From assembly GCA_030710605.1 (NCBI GenBank), contig CP092886.1, forward strand, positions 49,592,390 to 49,656,389: a stretch of DNA of 64,000 nt. Direction: 5' to 3'. The notes under the pieces were generated by a model that saw only the letters and a list, made by a program, of their open reading frames with translations, had not been told where the DNA came from and ran no database searches. The position numbers were made by a program, and so were the translations under genes. The DNA is from Cordylochernes scorpioides. Lineage: Eukaryota > Arthropoda > Arachnida > Pseudoscorpiones > Chernetidae. Shown in pieces: positions 36,998 to 48,784 of the stretch (position 1 is the stretch's first letter; each line of letters opens with the position of its first letter).

Positions 36998-37041
36998 CCT
37001 AGAGACCATGGTTTCGGGCTAATGGCCCTCGTCAGTCTAGG
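36998..37041 (-). ncRNA. Hammerhead ribozyme, type I (HHR-B)
   Basis: Minus strand: CCTAGA, core CTGACGAG, stem II GGC/GCC with a CATTA loop, CGAAA, palindromic stem III ACCATGGT, cleavage site GTC and TCTAGG. Stem I pairs perfectly over 6 bp. The core is intact with the classic GUC site. Confidence 0.88.
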
Positions 37042-37295
37042 GCGGACTTTATTCCATGAGATCCACACGGGATCTAATGGAATCTTGACAATCTGCCAAT
37101 AGATGGCGTCTAGTTTTGACGTCTATTTTGACGGGAGAGACGACCATTGTCTCTTTAAATCAATATCCTCCCGGCAAAATTTCCATCTATATTTTAGCCA
37201 TAGATTTGGCCCAGCCACTTTGCCAGCTGAACACCTCTTTGGCAGATTGTCAAGATTCCATAAGATCCCGTGTGGATCTCATGGAATAAAGTCCG

Positions 37296-37338
37296 CCCTA
37301 GACTGACGAGGGCCATTAGCCCGAAACCATGGTCTCTA
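37296..37338 (+). ncRNA. Hammerhead ribozyme, type I (HHR-B)
   Basis: Plus strand with the same core as the opposed copy: CTGACGAGGGCC, GCCCGAAAC and GGTC. Stem I is shortened to 4 bp because the 3' strand reads TCTAAC instead of TCTAGG. It is probably weaker than its partner. Confidence 0.82.
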
Positions 37339-37474
37339 ACTGGACGCTTTTCAGTTTGCCAAAGCTGGTGTTGTGACTTTGTCACCGACCCGAGACCGCT
37401 AGTTTGCAGTGACGCTCAATAGATGGCGTCTAGTTTTGACGTCTATTTTGACGGGAGAGGCGACCTTTGTCTAT

Positions 37475-37502
<28 letters not shown>

Positions 37503-37505
<3 letters not shown>

Positions 37506-38981
37506 AGAATAAAACGCACGCACAAATTAGACAACAAAGTTGTTGAAAAAATCAAAGCATCAAAATGTGATCTACCAATATTCTATGGTTTACCGAAAAT
37601 TCATAAACCTAATAACCCACTTCGTCCCATAGTCTCATACACCGTTTCACCAATCTATCCGTTAGCTAAATATCTCTCAACAATAATATCGCCGTTTCAG
37701 AAATTTCTCCCCCACACCGTTCAGAACGCTACATCAGTGGTAGAGATTATGCAAGGAATAGCGATACCCCAAAATTACCACATGGTTTCATTTGATGTTG
37801 AATCTTTATACACGTCGATCCCACATAAGGAAGCCATCAGTGAATTTTCAAAATTTATAGACACCAATCCACAACTTAATTTAACAATTCCTAAAGAAGC
37901 ACTTAAAGAATTACTCGACTTATGTTCATCCTTCAGTTATTTCAGTTACAAAAACCAGCATTATAAACAGATTAAAGGCCTTCCAATGGGCAACCCAATT
38001 TCTTCTGCCCTCGCCAATATTTATATGAATCATATTGACAATATTATCATTTCAACCAAACATCTCAAAATAATAGCTCGGAAACGATATATTGATGACA
38101 TCATTTGCATCAGTCAAAATAGCAACCTCGACAATATTCTAACCTTCCTCAACAGTTTAAAGCCATCTTTAACCTTTACATACGAAATAGAAAATAACAG
38201 CACTTTGACATTCTTAGACATCAAGCTCACCAGAATAAATAGCAAAATAGAAACCAGTATATATAGAAAACCAACGCATACAGGCAAATATCTCAATTTT
38301 AATTCATTTGGCCCCATTAATCATAAAATATCCGTTATAAAAACACTATAAAAAAGAATTTACACCCACTGCTCCTCAAATATTAAAAATAATAAAGCTG
38401 AACAAAACATATTTTACAATGAGATGAAATATAATGAATATCCTTCAAATTTCATCAAGAAACATATATATAAGCCCACCAACAGTCCTACAAACAATAG
38501 TGAAGAATCGAATAAATACTGTGCACTGCCATACAATTATGGCATTGGAAGAATAACAAGAATACTTAAAAATCACAATATCAAAACCCGATACAAAACC
38601 ACAGCAAATCTGAAAGAAATGTTACGCCATCCCAACACTAAGCATAATAGCAAACATCAATTTAAATCAAACATAGTATATCGCATTCCATGCAAATCAT
38701 GCCCTGCAACATACATAGGAGAAACCGGTAAAACTCTTGAAGAAAGAGTAAATCAACACAAAACAGCTTTTAAAAACCATAGCCCATTATCACTTTTAGT
38801 AGATCACGCACTCAAACAGGACCATATACCAAATTTTGAAAAAACAGAAATTATATATAACAACATCCAAGATGAACATTCAAGACTCTTTTTAGAAAGT
38901 TGGACCTCAATGAAAGATACCAACAGTATTAATAGAAAAATTGACATACCTCCATTATATTTACAGTTCAAATCGATTTAA
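37503..38981 (+). pseudogene. PLE-1 reverse transcriptase + GIY-YIG endonuclease (one in-frame stop)
   Basis: A single frame runs from 37503 to the stop at 38979-38981, broken only by TAA at 38349-38351. Motifs in order: FYGLPKIHKP (diagnostic PLE N-terminal RT block), SFDVESLYTSIP (motif A Asp), GLPMGNPISS, RYIDDI (motif C, catalytic Asp pair), TFLDIKL, RKPTHTGKYLNF, then the endonuclease with IVYRIPC, CKSCPATYIGET, EERVNQH, LLVDHAL, RLFLESWTS and INRKIDIPPLY. All visible catalytic residues are intact, so decay is slight. Missing are the N-terminus and a start codon. The protein would reverse-transcribe and insert PLE RNA in the nucleus. Confidence 0.9.
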
Positions 38982-39185
38982 AATTATTTTATTATGTATA
39001 TACTACTACTTATTAGGAATCATATATTATTTTTTAATTTTTATAAATGTACAAATATTCTATTCTTATTAATATTTGTTTGTGTGTATATATTTTAAAT
39101 TTTATCCCCACAGAGTTGCAAATATTTATATATCGTCGCGTGAAGGCATCACGTGATGAACCAAAGCAGTTCAAAAACAAGAAAA

Positions 39186-39226
39186 GCCCTGACGAAGTTA
39201 GGCGTATAGCCTATTGAAATATTGGC
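39186..39226 (+). ncRNA. Hammerhead ribozyme at the PLE-1 3' end
   Basis: GCC, core CTGACGAAG, stem II TAGGC/GCCTA with a GTATA-type loop, TGAAA, stem III ATAT, cleavage site ATT and GGC closing stem I. The CUGANGA and GAAA cores are intact but stem I is only 3 bp. Its position in the terminal repeat fits the described PLE hammerheads. Family A repeats have the same architecture with a mutated core. Confidence 0.7.
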
Positions 39227-39742
39227 ATTTATATTAAATAAAATGTTTATTTTATTTTTGATCCAAAATATGCTATTCAATTAATATATATATATTAATT
39301 TGAAAAAGGAAAAATAAAATTCAGATAAAAAGTTTCTTTTAATTTTTACTTCAATCCAGGATACAAAGATGCCATTCCATGACAAGATTCATTTCTAAAC
39401 CATAAAAGGTTTAATAGTTTTTACATAGGCTCACATCTCTCCTGTAGATTTTGTTAATCTGATAACCCAAATTACCAAAGAAGTTGAACTACAAAACGCA
39501 GTTATAGGGAAAAGACATGAACAGAAACTTAGGCACTGGTCTTGTAAATAGGGCTATCCGTGTTTGAACCAAGAACCAAACATGGCAACGTCATTAACCT
39601 ATCAAACACCGCTCTCTCTCTCTCAGTCAGAAGCTATCATACTATCCGAAGGCTTAAAATACAGGAGCAAAACCAAAATTAAAAAAAAAATACCAGAGTT
39701 TTATTTTTCCCTTTTCAAATAATTTCTGGGTAACTATTTCTC

Positions 39743-40160
39743 ATATATATATGTTATATTAAAATATTATTTTATTTAAAATTATATTTCATAGATTCAA
39801 ATACTCTGTTAAATCGACCGCCAGAGGTCACGCTTCCTCTATAAAAACTCATTGTTGTTGTTTCCCGATGGCCGGCTCAAATCTTTTGTACATTATGTAA
39901 ATACGTTCTTCATTTTTTAAGATTCTTACGCCTTAAGACAGGCATTACTTTTATCAAATTATGTTTTGTATATATTCCTTAGCTCAATTAATGCAATCTC
40001 TGATCAAGATTATTATTACTATTGCCACGACTTCAGAACAATATCGTAATATATTCATGGATATCAAAATCAAGCAACAGATAATAATTCTATAAAAATA
40101 ATTTAAAAAACAGCAGAAAAAAATATTTTTATTTATAATATATATATATTCACCACAGTC
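39743..40160 (+). repeat. Family E repeat (left arm)
   Basis: TGTTATATTAAAATATTATT, then GACCGCCAGAGGTCACGC, a TATA-like TCTATAAAAA, GATGGCCGGCTCAAATC and CGCCTTAAGACAGG. (TA)n at both ends. The right-arm partner is at about 55470-55860. Confidence 0.75.
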
Positions 40161-42598
40161 ATTCATTTCAACAGAACTTCCAGATATTATGGCGGTAGCG
40201 TTAAGAGCCTTAGTTCTCGAGTTTTGAAAACATTAGAAATAAGAGAGCTCTTATAATGATTATTATCAGGAAGAACCTGTTTATGACTTTATCCATATTA
40301 GAAGTATATAACATATAATTTTAAATATTTAATAAAATACCAAATATAAATAACAATAATTATTAAACAGGCCAATGTCGACGTTTAAAAGGATTTAGTC
40401 CATTGTATATATTAACATGTTATTTTTTTAATTTATAACATTTGTTACCAAAAAATAATTTTTAATATATTAACAAATGCCTGTTTGGCATTAGACTAGG
40501 ACTATTTTGGCATTCTTTCTACAAAATATTGACTAAGAAGATAATCCTTCAAAATATAGGCTCGTTTGAATTCTGAACTTCTTATGCCATTTCTCGTACA
40601 TTGTTTTATGAAAACAATAGTTCTCTTTCAAACATTTTTAATACAAATAATTTGTCACTTTCAACTGAAATTTGACTTTACGTACTATGACAAAAGACAG
40701 TAAGTTGAATAAATGTCTACATAACATATATGAAAATATTCATATTAAAAAAAAATAATTGTAAATAAAATTCCAGTCACAAACTGGTACTTTGTATATT
40801 TAAGCGTTAAAGCGTTACATTGCTTAACATATTGTAAATAACTACCTTGCGATTTATTCTATCTGCTTATGTTGTTGCTTATTTGTTTAATGTATATGTT
40901 CATTCAATACTCTTTTTGTTAATTGTTTATTTTCTTTTTGATAATTATGTTACCTACTCTACTACAATACGAATTATTGTAAATAGTGTCACGCGCAATT
41001 ATCCAGATCGGATATAGCGTGTCTTGTTTGCAACCGGTAAATAAATAAATTGAAACCGAGAATATTCCGGGAACTACTGGAAGGATGAGAGGCATAATAA
41101 GGGAGATAGAGAGTTCTAGGGCATTTATAAACTCGAGCTGAAAAGGAACAATACAGAGGACGTTGGGGATCCGTGCAAATAGCAGCTGACATCAGAGAAT
41201 TAGAGCTTGAAGGCTTTAATTAAATGAACAACAACAGGTAAGGGCTGAAACCAAATCCGCTTTGACAACGTTCTTTATCAATCTCAGAACTATTCGGAAA
41301 GCTAATTACTTTCAAGGTGAATTTAATGGGTTTGGCATTAAGTTTCAACATTGTCTGCTATAAGCGTCACATAAATTTAGGGCGAAATTTATTAAACTTT
41401 CAGTTCATAGAAAGCTCCCACATTGTGTTAAACTCCTAAGTTGAAAGGATTAACCTGAGTAGAGGTTCGCTATTAGCAGCGTATAAGTAGTGGATCTACG
41501 CTGACCCAGATTGGAAATTAATTTCGGCCAGTGATAAAGGGATGAAAGTTCACAGAAAAAGGTTAATTGAGAATAGCTACTTAATTAGGTTTTTAGAAGT
41601 TCTTTCAAGACAGTCGGTGTCCATTAGTCTTCCTCTTCTGACTGAGGGCATTTGGACGAACAATTACTTTTTAAAAAATAACTAGACAATTTATATGTTA
41701 TGAATAATTTTGTTGTTGTTAGATAAAGGGTTGATAAAACAAAGGATCAATAAGATAAAGGGTTGAGGTGCAGTCGTGATAAGAAAATATAATTATTTAC
41801 CGTCAAGTAGCGCTTTTATTTTCAATTACTTGAGGAGATATTACACATTAGTTATTTTCACATTATATAGAATTTATAAAGTTAATCCTATATTAGTGAT
41901 TCAAAAAGATAGATATGTTAACTACGCATATTTACAACAAAATTGAAAGTCATTCTGAAAAACGATGATAACAAAAGTAAAATTATCAATAAATAAAAAT
42001 AAAATATATATTTTTTAAAAAGAAGGAATATTTGAGTTTTTAGATTATATAATATATATATGTAATAAATTATTGCATATATTCACACATTTAGTTTAAC
42101 AACACTATGCATACAAAATGTTATAGAGAAAATGTATGAAATTATTGAAATGAAATAATGAAGGTTTAGCTTCATTAAATCGTACATGTACATTTCATAA
42201 AAAAAAAAACTAGAAAATAAAAAGCCAAAAAGTCTATTTCTACAAGCAATATTTTGACATTATTATTATTATTAAATAGAGAGGTAGATGTTTTATATTT
42301 AAACTGGCATAAATTTTATTACTGAAGTTCTCTTAGAGTCACCTCTCGTTCAAAGGGTTGCGAATTTAAACGAGCCGATTGCACTTAGAAGGAGCAAGTT
42401 AAAATCAGTTATTTTATGCGGCATCTTTATACCGTTATTTCAGGAATTGACTGTGTATAAAAATGCTAGTTACCATTTATCTGATTAAAACAGTAAATAT
42501 ATTGTTTAGAAACTTTCGATAAGTGTTCACTATAGGCAGTTAATTGGAAAATAATAGGCGAGTGTATCCAAATACGACCTTTCTAATATTTCTCATTT

Positions 42599-42729
42599 AC
42601 CAGTAGCCTTATGGAAAGGGGAGGGGTGCCATTGCCCCTTTAGTCAGCCACTTTTCAGAGTTCCCCTGTAGGCCTTAACGGTTACTGTAGCGGCTCGGGG
42701 ACAAGACATCACTACCACCAGTAGCCTTA
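42599..42729. mobile_element. Small retro-insertion with 13-bp target duplication
   Basis: ACCAGTAGCCTTA occurs at 42599-42611 and 42717-42729, bracketing ~105 bp of GC-rich sequence with CGGCTCGGGGACAAGACATC. The right arm carries the same insert and duplications (49410-49528), so it entered before the palindrome formed. The family is unknown. Confidence 0.75.
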
Positions 42730-42781
42730 GGATGAAAATCAGGAATATTATTCTTTTCAAATAAACTTTCAAATATATTCA

Positions 42782-42945
42782 GTTAAACCTGTCTATAGAG
42801 CCCCCTCTTGGAACTCACCAAAAGGTACACCAAAATAATATAGACAGGTCACTTTTAATGTAAATCGCAACGTACTACGTATTTAAAATCGGGCGCTATA
42901 GAGAGGAAGGCGCTATTTAGATGGGGCACTATAGACAGGTTTAAC
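42782..42945. mobile_element. MITE with 17-bp perfect TIRs
   Basis: GTTAAACCTGTCTATAG at 42782-42798 and its exact complement at 42929-42945 bracket 130 bp without an ORF. The TIR resembles pogo/Tigger-type ends (CAGT...ACCT). The interior repeats GCGCTATAGAGAGG-like pieces of the TIR. It is missing from the right arm. Confidence 0.88.
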
Positions 42946-43100
42946 TCTATATATATACCATTATATTTTCTTCTTCAAAGTGCACTACATACAGCATATT
43001 CTGTATAATAGGAATGACCTCCGATCCATGCCAACAAAATCAAAAGTTTAACCCAAAGTTTTTAAAAAAATAATAGTAATAGGAAATTGGCGTCGCGCTT

Positions 43101-43200
43101 NNNNNNNNNNNNNNNNNNNNNNNNNNNNNNNNNNNNNNNNNNNNNNNNNNNNNNNNNNNNNNNNNNNNNNNNNNNNNNNNNNNNNNNNNNNNNNNNNNNN
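43101..43200. other. Assembly gap, 100 N
   Basis: Exactly 100 N, placed precisely between the inner end of the left palindrome arm and the start of duplicated segment B2. Confidence 0.98.
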
Positions 43201-43870
43201 GTCCAGTTTTATATTTACCAAGGATATAGGATCAAACGCCTATTGGAATAAATGACAAAAAGTATTGGGTGCCTTCAAAGTCAAGAACGCTAAGTTTGCA
43301 GCTGGTCGCACTTCACCTTTCCATATTAATTGTTAATCCGCGATCTGACAAAGTCGTTTCACAAATCGACCAAATGCTAGCATAATGCATCGCTTAACTC
43401 TGGTTGTGTTTTCAGTCTATTTTGACATGTGGTTAGTTACGAACAAGTCAATGTTCAAAATTCGCGAAACAATTCCAAAAGCAATTTCCGTTCATTACAG
43501 AAACTCTGAGAATTTTCTTTTTTGTTTCGAGGTAGAGTTGTTATTGGTATTTTTTTTTTTTTTAGCGATTTGGTCAAAATAAGGTTTGTGAAAACAACAA
43601 TAATACAACCTTTTAACCTCCCGCCTACTGTGGCTTCTAATTTTCAGAACGGAACATTTCATTTCGTTTTTCAAAAATGCGATAGTGTTTAACCAGGAAT
43701 ATCTAAAATGTTTTCGGTTGCGAGAGAAAATCCAATTATGCGGCATGGGGAAAATCCATAGGCAATAACAAAGCTAATATGGAAGAAGTAATTTAGAAAG
43801 GTTCAACAATGTTTTCAAAACAATAACGAACGACACAAAAAAACATACTCTTAATAAATCTGGACAAATA

Positions 43871-45038
43871 CAGAAGGTGTTTCCTTTTTAAAAGAACAAT
43901 TCTAGTGATATTTATTATAATAAATTTACAAATATTCTCTAATTTATTGTTCTCTACGTGTAAGACTAGTCGTTTAGCAACAGCCTTGCATAGATGTTTC
44001 CAGGAAATAAGGCTTCGTCTTAGAATATTTTGATCAAAACCATCCCAACAGTGCTTAACGACTTTCCAGAAACCATCTAGTGTCTTCGACCTTCTAGAAC
44101 TAAGAGCAGCTTTTTCAGAAGTCTGAATATTTGGCGGGAATGTGCTTAAAAGGGATTTTCGGAATTCCAGTTTATCCCTTTTTAGTCCAAGTGTTGAACG
44201 TGAAGTATGACACGTGGCTCTATCTTGATGCAGCCACACGGAACTGAAGTCACTTGAATATAATAATGAAGCCTCGTTGCCAGATAATGGGTATAAGACA
44301 CGTCTTCGGTATATTTGCGAATTTATATTGACATTTGGGTCCACCTTCTTTTTAGGAAGCTTCCGATTGTAGCAAAAACCTACAACGATCATGAAACCTT
44401 TTGAGAACTTTCCTTACATTGCTTTACCTAGTTCTGAAAGGTGTTTATTTCAGGGTTAGTGTAGTAAATAGCACGGGGTTGGTTTCTATCATTGAGGTAA
44501 ACCTATGACTCGTCCAGTGTAACAACAATCTTCCATTTTTCACCTGCCAGCTACTTTTTATGAAGGGCCCTGCTTCAGGTCTTGCGTTCCTCGATGTGGC
44601 GAGGCTTGAGAACATGAACCTTTCCCTTGATAATACGGTTAACGATAGAAAGCGGTACGTTGGCTATTGTGTAAATGCTCCTTTGGGAAGGTAGACTTTT
44701 TCTCTCTTCGTTTGGAGTTGAAGGTTTATTCTGGCACCCTAATTCAAAGGGATATTTTAATAGATATCAAATTTTTTTATTTTCATTTTCTTCATTTAAT
44801 ATTCTTTTCTTTCATATTTTAATAATTTGGGCAAACAAGTATTTCTTCTAGAAAAGTCTGAGAACGCAATATTTTGCAAAATCATTTATAATTTTGGGCT
44901 CACGAATATTTTAAAATCCTTTTATAAAAAAATATAAAACAGAGCAGTTTCTTTCGAATGAATAAAAAATTGGTTTGCGCGTTTATTTCGCGTGTTACAG
45001 CGTTGAAAAATTGTTCTTTTAAAACGGAAAACCTTCTG
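43871..45038 (-). mobile_element. Tc1/mariner-superfamily element, B2 copy
   Basis: Inverted ends CAGAAGGTGTTTCC and GGAAAACCTTCTG with flanking TA; 1168 bp. On the minus strand a 199-codon open frame (stop side 43793, Met at 44392) includes VGFCYNRKLPKKKV, YPLSGNEASLLYSSDFSSVW and WLHQDRATCHTSRSTL (second catalytic Asp), then runs through a deletion into KTLDGFWKVVKHCWDGFDQN. The third catalytic motif is lost by that deletion; the B1 copy (19150) still has part of it. Confidence 0.85.
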
Positions 45039-45424
45039 TATTACTCAAAGATTGTTATGAAACATGGGGAATCTGATTTCTACTTTTTATTCTAATATAT
45101 AAACACTTATGGGTTTGCAACATTTCACTGATTTGCTTATTTTAAATGATGATGGATTTATCTATGTACTTCAAAAGGGTTGGAATAAAAGTGTATTAGC
45201 AACGTTAATTAAAAACAACCCATTTTGATACTCTAAAAATAGATTTTATGACTTGATAAAATAGTTACAATAATATATATGTTGAATTAAAACGAATATA
45301 TATATATATATATATATAAAACGTGCAATACTTTCTTTATTAGAGCCACACCTTGACATTAAATTTAATATCGAATATTTGATAACTAAAAATGCTAACA
45401 AAACGAAAAAAAAAAAGAAAAAAA

Positions 45425-45945
45425 TATATATATGTTAAATTAAAATATTTTATTTAGAATTGTTATATTGAAATGTTGTTTTATTTAAATATATATATAT
45501 ATAATTTCATAGATATAAATACTCTGTTTAAATCGACCGCCAGAGCTCACGCTTTCTCTATAAATATTCATTGTTGTTTTTGCCCGATGGCCGGCTAAAA
45601 ACTTTGTATATTATGTAAATAAGCTTTTCATTTTTTTTTTATTCTTACGCCTTAAGCCAGGCATTACTTTAATCAAATTATGTTCTTTATATTACCTTAG
45701 CTCAATTAAAATAATCTCTTTTCAAAACTTATTTTATTTTCATACTTTCAAAATTGTTATTTCAACCACGACTGCATTGCCATAGTTTAAACATCAAGAT
45801 GATCAAAATACAACAGAAAATCTCATTTGTTTTTATATAATAATAAGCACCACCATAGCTTAATTCTCAAGATAACCAAAATCAAGATAATCTCAACAAT
45901 TCTAAATACAAGCAGAATATATTTTTTCTTTATATAATATATATA
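45425..45945 (+). repeat. Family E repeat private to B2
   Basis: GACCGCCAGAGCTCACGC, TCTATAAATATTC, CCGATGGCCGGC and CGCCTTAAGCCAGGC, followed by a longer 3' part with repeated ATCAAGATGATCAAAATAC-like motifs. B1 at about 20755 is uninterrupted, with only (TA)n. Confidence 0.75.
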
Positions 45946-46402
45946 TTAATATAATAAATATTATATTATACACAGTAAGTATATATATAAATATTTTAAA
46001 GTAATTTTCAAAATATTGACGTAGTATATCGCTATCTGTATTGTAAAATGTAAATTATAAAAAGGCGAATGTTTCGTTTTTGAAATAAAACAATTTCCAC
46101 TTGCTCTTATTTCAATGAGCGGTAGGGTTGATTAAATTGGCGGAACTAACGAACACACTTCTTTATTATTGCAGTATGGGAGTAGAAAATGTTTTGTTTC
46201 AAAAGAAAATTCACACATATATATGCGTTATAAATATTTTACATAAAAAAGATAATTTTATAAACGCCACCAGTAGCACTCTTAGCGGTAAGTAGCCTTT
46301 GTATAGCCATGTTTTATATTTTAAAAATTATCACATAGATTTTTGTAATATGTTCAATGATCTCTACAAGATTAATAAATCTCTACAACATCTATCTATA
46401 AT

Positions 46403-46585
46403 TAAAAAGGCATATATTGGATCAAAATATCATTTATTTTACCAATATTTCAGTTGGCTGAACGCCAACCTTTATCAAGGTGTTATAACATATTTAATGT
46501 GTGTCAACAACAAACTCAGCGCCGGCGTTCAGCCAACTGGAATATTGGCAAAATAAATTATATTTTGATCCAATATATGCCTTTT
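46403..46585. mobile_element. PLE-terminal foldback, family A, B2 copy
   Basis: This is the duplicate of 21263-21441, with the same inverted arms and the same centre. It therefore predates the B duplication. Confidence 0.8.
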
Positions 46586-46778
46586 AATTAAAGATTTATT
46601 TATGGATTGTTCTATTTTCAAAACATCTATCTATATTTATATATTCTTAGGGGATTGAATATGGAGCTTTATGGGAATAAGACGAATAAACACTTCATAG
46701 TGTAGATGGAGTAAAGTTTCAAAGTGCAGAGTTTCAGTTTGAAGATGTGTTTCATTAAGACAGGGCAGAAGTACTCAC

Positions 46779-46867
46779 CTCCATAGTTGGGGCGGACCCG
46801 CTTGTCGTAGCCTCGCTCGAAGATTTCATTGAGAATCTTGGTGATGTTCACCTTCTCCTGCTGCTGC
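46779..46867 (-). CDS. Rdl: Exon of an RDL-type GABA-gated chloride channel subunit (B2 copy)
   Basis: The exon is identical over all 89 bp to 21638-21726, with the same acceptor and donor. It encodes the extracellular segment ending DKRVRPNYG. The flanking intron differs at several positions (for example A/G and G/A changes within 40 bp of the donor), so the exon is better conserved than its surroundings. Either the channel gene has a duplicated exon or gene, or the two copies are alleles assembled twice. Confidence 0.82.
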
Positions 46868-47074
46868 CTGCGCACATGTCACCCGCTCTACATTCCTCTC
46901 TGTTTGGTTCACACCAGTACAGCAGAGTTCTTCCTAGCTTCACGTAGTATAGCACCAAATATCGCTATGTCTTCTAATTATTCTTATATAAGCAACAAGT
47001 CATTTCCCAGCTCGTTTATTTCAGTAGCAGGTTTGTAACTTCCTTTACAACCCAATAAAAAAGGTCGGGTGTTG

Positions 47075-47265
47075 ATATTAAAAATAAAAAAGGCATATCC
47101 TGACCAGGCTCAAATGAGATTTATAAATGGCAAAGTGCCATCTAGTAGAACAAAAATAAACTAAACGTTTATTTAACTTGTTCTATGATATTTTGCCAAC
47201 TCAATCTCTTGACAAACGAGCGCGTTTAGGGCTGTTGACCCTTGTCAGCGTGGTAGTAGCAAGTT
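47075..47265 (-). mobile_element. HHR-C repeat fragment, B2 copy
   Basis: Counterpart of 21935-22135. The hammerhead region is further decayed (about 10 bases lost near ACAAACGAGCGCG) and the CTCF-like site reads GTGCCATCTAGTAG. Confidence 0.7.
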
Positions 47266-47289
47266 TGTAGGGACACATTTACAGAGCTA

Positions 47290-48475
47290 CAGAGGGTGTT
47301 CACACTTATAGGAAACGAGCGCCCGGTGTAAAAAAGGAACTATTACTTTATTTTAAAAAATCAACAACGTGGAATTCGAAAAGGCTTAAGCTAATTCTAA
47401 TACGCTATACATTTCTTTTGTTATTAAAAAAAATGCCCTTCAAATACAATAATTTCATAAGAGGTTATATTTTAGGACTTTCCAGAGATAATCTTACCTA
47501 TTTTGACATAATTAAAATAGGCAAACAAGATGATATCAACATTTCTAAAAAAAGGTATTTATAATATTATTCACGACAAAAATATCAAGTTTTTATTCAA
47601 AGCACCTACGGAGAAATGGACAAAAGATTATCACCCTATATCTGTGAGAACTCCTGCAACTGTCAAAAAAGTGAAAAAATATATTACAAAAGAAAATCCT
47701 ATGCAACAAAGAGATATAGCCAAATTAATAGGAACATCAGTGTCAACAATAAATAAATAATAAATAAAGATTTAGGCCTAAAAGCTACAAAAAACATGCG
47801 GTTCACAAATTGTTTCGGAGCCATATTCGTCAGCGACACGCTATCAGCAGATATTTTTATGAAAATTTCTTGGCTGCTGATAGATGGAAATTCATTGTTA
47901 CATATGACGAAGCATGGGTATATTTAACCGATCATCAAAAATGGGTGGAAAAATCTAGGCCAATTTGGTTGAAGGAATGTGCCGAAAGTTATTCCAAAGG
48001 ATTTATGGTGGCATGCGGTATATCATATGAAGGAAAATTAAAAATAAGAAAAGTTGAAAGAAATGCCAAAATAAACTCGGAGTACTATCAAAACAACATT
48101 TTAGAACCTATATTTTAAAATGATATTCCCTCTATCTATGGAAAACAGAGCAACAAAGTCTGGTTTCACCATGATAACGCCACAAGTCATACCTCATCTT
48201 CAACCCAAGATTATTTGGAAGATCTAAGGCAAAGAACAGGAATCAACACTATTCCAAAGAACAGAACCCCTGTAAAATCTCCTGATTTAGCCCCGATGGA
48301 TTTTTGCATTTTTGGATGCCGTAAAAGGGCACTTGGAAAGAGACACCCTAGGACAATTGAAGGTCTCTGGAAAGTGGTAAAGGAAGAATGGGATCTTTTG
48401 AAAATTTTCAAATATGGTGTTAATTTTTAATATTTTATAATAAAACTTGTTTCCTATAAGTGTGAACACCCTCTG
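47290..48475 (+). mobile_element. Tc1/mariner DD41D element inserted in B2
   Basis: Perfect inverted ends of about 27 bp start CAGAGGGTGTTCACACTTAT, with TA on both sides. The length is 1186 bp. B1 carries the exact empty site GAGCTATAATTG at 22161-22172, with a single TA. This proves a TA target duplication and that the insertion followed (or is polymorphic with) the B duplication. Confidence 0.95.
47432..48430 (+). pseudogene. DD41D (rosa-like) transposase, broken
   Basis: The start is chosen at 47432 (MPFKYNNFIRGYILGLSRDN, helix-turn-helix region). A frameshift near 47560 leads to KKVKKYITKENPMQQRDIAK, a second shift near 47765 to LFRSHIRQRHAISRYFYENF, then FIVTYDEAWVYL (first Asp). An in-frame TAA lies at 48116-48118, followed by VWFHHDNATSHTSSST (second Asp) and SPDLAPMDFCIFG (third Asp). 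I count 41 residues between the second and third Asp, which is the rosa/DD41D spacing and not the mariner DD34D. It then reads RHPRTIEGLWKVVKEEWD. All three catalytic Asp survive but the frame is broken. Confidence 0.85.
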
Positions 48476-48784
48476 TATAATTGTATATATTTAAAACGTT
48501 AACCTATCTATACTTATATCAGTGATAAATATTATTTGAATAAGATTATATAAAAATAGTATAAAATATATTCAACATCATTGTTAAATATCATCATTAG
48601 TTTAAGTTTCAATATAAAACAAGTTTTGATGTAAAAACGGACAGTAAATTAGAAACCTGAGATTCTACAAAATTATTTAATGTGAACTGTTAATGATCCT
48701 ATCACTCACTAGTTTAAATAACCACCTTCAAAATACAGTTTGGTAACACGTATCCTCAAATCCCTTCTCTGCGTCATATATATA

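Larger units (their letters stand above)
36829..37485. mobile_element. HHR-B foldback with two opposed hammerheads
   Basis: Two inverted units share CTCCCGTCAAAATAGACGTC, CAACACCAGCTTTGGC and the hammerhead core. The minus-strand ribozyme is in the left half and the plus-strand one in the right half. One unit carries an extra ~150-bp extension (GGCCCAGCCACTTTGCCAGC). The near-reverse copy is at 56810-57465. Each arm also has AGATGGCGTCTAG. Confidence 0.85.
37500..39285 (+). mobile_element. Penelope-like element 1 (PLE-1), 5'-truncated but otherwise nearly intact
   Basis: Bordered by (TA)n on both sides. It contains most of the RT, the GIY-YIG endonuclease, a short 3' region and an intact hammerhead at 39186-39226, ending TTTTTGATCCAAAATATGC. 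The 5' end is cut inside the RT thumb/finger region. The element is absent from the right palindrome arm, which offers an empty-site comparison. Confidence 0.88.
36458..43100 (+). other. Left arm of a giant imperfect palindrome
   Basis: Read in reverse complement it matches 49325-59220 with a few percent divergence, in the same order: unique block, family E, exon-like block, outer junction, HHR-B foldback, family E. Private to this arm are the PLE at 37500-39270 and a MITE at 42782-42945. The inner end (GGCGTCGCGCTT) abuts a 100-N gap; its complement starts the right arm (about 49330). 39299-39740 and 40165-42598 contain no gene that I can support. Confidence 0.85.
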
